Shown here one piece after another: positions 62,723 to 64,000 of a DNA stretch of 64,000 nucleotides; the stretch's first letter is position 1; each line of letters opens with the position of its first letter. Under the pieces are notes generated by a model, which searched no databases, was not told the DNA's origin, and worked only from the letters and a program-made list of their open reading frames with translations. The stretch is from an uncultured Bacteroidales bacterium. Lineage in GTDB: Bacteria > Bacteroidota > Bacteroidia > Bacteroidales > UBA932. The translations under genes and the position numbers were made by a program. The stretch spans positions 32,291-96,290 of the forward strand of contig CALUST010000032.1 of NCBI GenBank assembly GCA_944323505.1, given 5' to 3'.

Positions 62723-63706
62723 CTATTGCCGACCGTATCTGAGAACTTCCAACTCTTCTGCGTCATACAGGAGAGAATCTATGAAATCGGGACAGAGATG
62801 CGCCAATGCGAGATAGACAAGCAGAAATACCATTGCCGCTCCGATGACAATCGCGGCTGCGATACCGGCTTGCTTCCAGATGCCGGCGGCTGGCTCCACC
62901 GCAGTCTCAGTCTTAACCTCAGTCTCAGTCTCAGCCTCAGTCTCAGCCTCAGTCTCAGTCTCAGCCTCAGCCTCAGTCTCAGCCTCAGTCACATCAGCAA
63001 TTGCCGGCTCAGGCTGCGGGAGGACAGACTGTGTGTCAGACTGCAGTATGTCAGACTGTGTATCAGACAGGACTGCATCCTCATGAACGTCATCCTCCGC
63101 AACATCCTCAGCAGCATTTCCCGCCACTGCCCCGTCTGCAGCGGTCTCCTCCTTGTTGTCCGCCACGGCCCCGTCATTCTCCGGCGTCACAGCATCATCC
63201 TCTTTTTCAGAAGCCTTCTCCGGTGCCTCGTCCAATGCGGCCCGGAGTCCTGAGACCACGGCCGAGACTTCCGCTTTCGTCTCCAGATGAGTCTTCAGCG
63301 ATACCGGCTCCAGACCGAATCCTTCCGGATATATGTCAAGATCCTCATCCTGCACAAAAAAGAAATTATTCTCCTTTGTCGCCCTCAACCTGCCAAGACC
63401 GGAGAACACTATCACTTTCCTTGACACCAGTTCATTCCTCAACTCCTCCATGAAACTGCCCACAATCTTCTCTGCGACATCCCGTGCAACGCCGTTCGAT
63501 GAAACATAGAGGCCGGAAAGCAGGTTGTCCGGCTCCACTCTGCTCCTGAAAACCAGCCTCCTGTAAGGCGGATTGACTGTAAATCCTTTATCAGAAAATG
63601 TCGAAGGTACGATTTCAGCCACAAAAGCACCAAGACCAGGCAGGAAAACCTTGTCATTGTCCGTTATCAGCTGCCTGACCATGTTTGAGAGCAGATCTAT
63701 ATCCAT
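62723..63706 (-). CDS. HU-CCDC81-type protein with Glu/Thr repeat linker and membrane helix
   Basis: 327 residues from MDIDLLSNMVRQLIT (63706); a frame start 14 codons further up is possible but less like homologues. The N-terminus holds two HU-related domains of the prokaryotic CCDC81 type (VFLPGLGAFVAEIVPSTF; GSFMEELRNELVSRKVIVFSGLG). An acidic linker follows, with a SDTQSD repeat and then a Thr/Glu/Ala run (about residues 235-270), one helix (IAAAIVIGAAMVFLLVYLAL) and a short tail. So an HU-like DNA- or peptide-binding head is tethered to the membrane by a variable stalk. In Bacteroidetes some relatives carry a SPOR domain; none is seen here. TACCTTTG at 63762-63755 (minus) is the -7 element. 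Confidence 0.75.
   Translation of the reverse strand: MDIDLLSNMVRQLITDNDKVFLPGLGAFVAEIVPSTFSDKGFTVNPPYRRLVFRSRVEPDNLLSGLYVSSNGVARDVAEKIVGSFMEELRNELVSRKVIVFSGLGRLRATKENNFFFVQDEDLDIYPEGFGLEPVSLKTHLETKAEVSAVVSGLRAALDEAPEKASEKEDDAVTPENDGAVADNKEETAADGAVAGNAAEDVAEDDVHEDAVLSDTQSDILQSDTQSVLPQPEPAIADVTEAETEAEAETETEAETEAETETEVKTETAVEPAAGIWKQAGIAAAIVIGAAMVFLLVYLALAHLCPDFIDSLLYDAEELEVLRYGRQ
62902..62990. repeat. Hexanucleotide CAGTCT/CAGCCT microsatellite
   Basis: About 14 imperfect copies of CAG(T/C)CT(plus strand) within the HU-CCDC81 gene, encoding alternating Glu-Thr and Glu-Ala. Copy-number change keeps the reading frame and would vary the stalk length. Confidence 0.85.
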
Positions 63707-63811
63707 ACCAGAATTTATTGATTGTCCTATTCTGACCGTCCGGTCCAAACTTCACAAAGGTAATACTTATCGGATAATTTCAGAAAAAACCGCAATAAAT
63801 TGCCGAAAAAA

Positions 63812-63842
63812 TTTGCAGCAATGAAAATTTATTGTACCTTTG
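63812..63842 (+). promoter_or_regulatory. Promoter of tRNA-Asn
   Basis: TTTG (63812-63815), 19 bases, TACCTTTG (63835-63842), 36 bases before the tRNA. Ideal consensus match. Confidence 0.75.
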
Positions 63843-63878
63843 CAATCCCATTTGAATGATACATCAAATGGACAACAT

Positions 63879-63952
63879 TCCTGAATAGCTCAGTTGGTTA
63901 GAGCATCTGACTGTTAATCAGAGGGTCCCAGGTTCAAGTCCTGGTTCAGGAG
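63879..63952 (+). tRNA. tRNA-Asn (anticodon GUU)
   Basis: 74 bases. Acceptor TCCTGAA pairs with TTCAGGA (63945-63951), discriminator G; D-arm AGCTCAGTTGGTTAGAGC; anticodon stem TCTGA/TCAGA with loop CTGTTAA (GTT); T-arm CCAGGTTCAAGTCCTGG. CCA is not encoded. The last 48 bases of the window hold nothing recognisable. Confidence 0.96.
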
Positions 63953-64000
63953 CACAAGAAAACACATTAAAAGTCAAGCACTTGCAGCCAAGCCGCAGGT

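Noticed and set aside
62902-62990. CRISPR-like array
   Set aside because: Hexamer microsatellite inside a coding frame, with no spacers and no cas genes.
63879-64000. tRNA-Asn as an integration site of a mobile element
   Set aside because: Only 48 bases remain after the tRNA and show no integrase or repeat of the tRNA 3' end.

Overview
The window is chromosomal DNA from a member of the Bacteroidota, most likely order Bacteroidales. The signs are promoters of the Bacteroidetes type (TTTG, 18-20 bases, TAnnTTTG), almost no Shine-Dalgarno sequences in front of genes, TonB-dependent receptors with carboxypeptidase-regulatory-like N-termini, surface lipoproteins, DUF4922, DUF5106 and HU-CCDC81 proteins, and tryptophanase. 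The genus cannot be fixed from this stretch. There is no prophage, insertion sequence, CRISPR array or rRNA operon. Nearly all DNA is coding and no gene looks broken; the only interrupted frame is prfB, by a programmed frameshift.

Layout. 1-1.8 kb (minus): HU, a 30-residue basic ribosome-associated-type protein, and RNase G running off the left edge. 2-7.1 kb (plus): lon, ung, coaD and a double-thioredoxin DUF5106 protein. 7.1-9.5 kb (minus): small outer-membrane barrel and lnt. 9.6-13.5 kb (plus): LysE-type exporter, DUF362 ferredoxin-like protein, PASTA protein, RluA pseudouridine synthase. 13.5-19.1 kb (minus): large outer-membrane barrel, ruvC, serS, rpmA, rplU. 19.3-25.2 kb (plus): AAA ATPase, sirtuin, rpsU with a very strong Shine-Dalgarno, AsmA-like giant. 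25.2-29 kb: tnaA, prmA, tRNA-Leu, a candidate small RNA, an AraC regulator. 29-34.6 kb: P-type cation ATPase, class I fumarase, prfB. 34.8-44.4 kb: a five-repeat discoidin lipoprotein, an AraC regulator divergent from a three-gene RND efflux operon. 44.4-49.5 kb (minus): murI and a TonB receptor/beta-helix lipoprotein pair. 49.7-61.9 kb (minus): ten tightly packed genes with gaps of 80 bases or less. 61.9-63.7 kb: acyl-ACP thioesterase and an HU-CCDC81 membrane protein; the window closes with tRNA-Asn.

How the genes fit together. Most of the window is translation and maintenance housekeeping. Two translation signals stand out because Bacteroidetes ribosomes hide their anti-Shine-Dalgarno with bS21: rpsU carries a 12-base perfect anti-SD match, and prfB keeps an SD-like stimulator three bases before its CTT TGA C frameshift site. 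The most system-like accessory region is at 49.7-58.2 kb: DUF1343 (NamZ-type exo-muramidase), a serpin lipoprotein, an AmpG-type muropeptide permease, a DUF4922-SpoIID fusion, a glycosyltransferase and a NUDIX hydrolase. This reads as a peptidoglycan-fragment salvage or remodelling module whose central fusion enzyme has no known activity that I can name.
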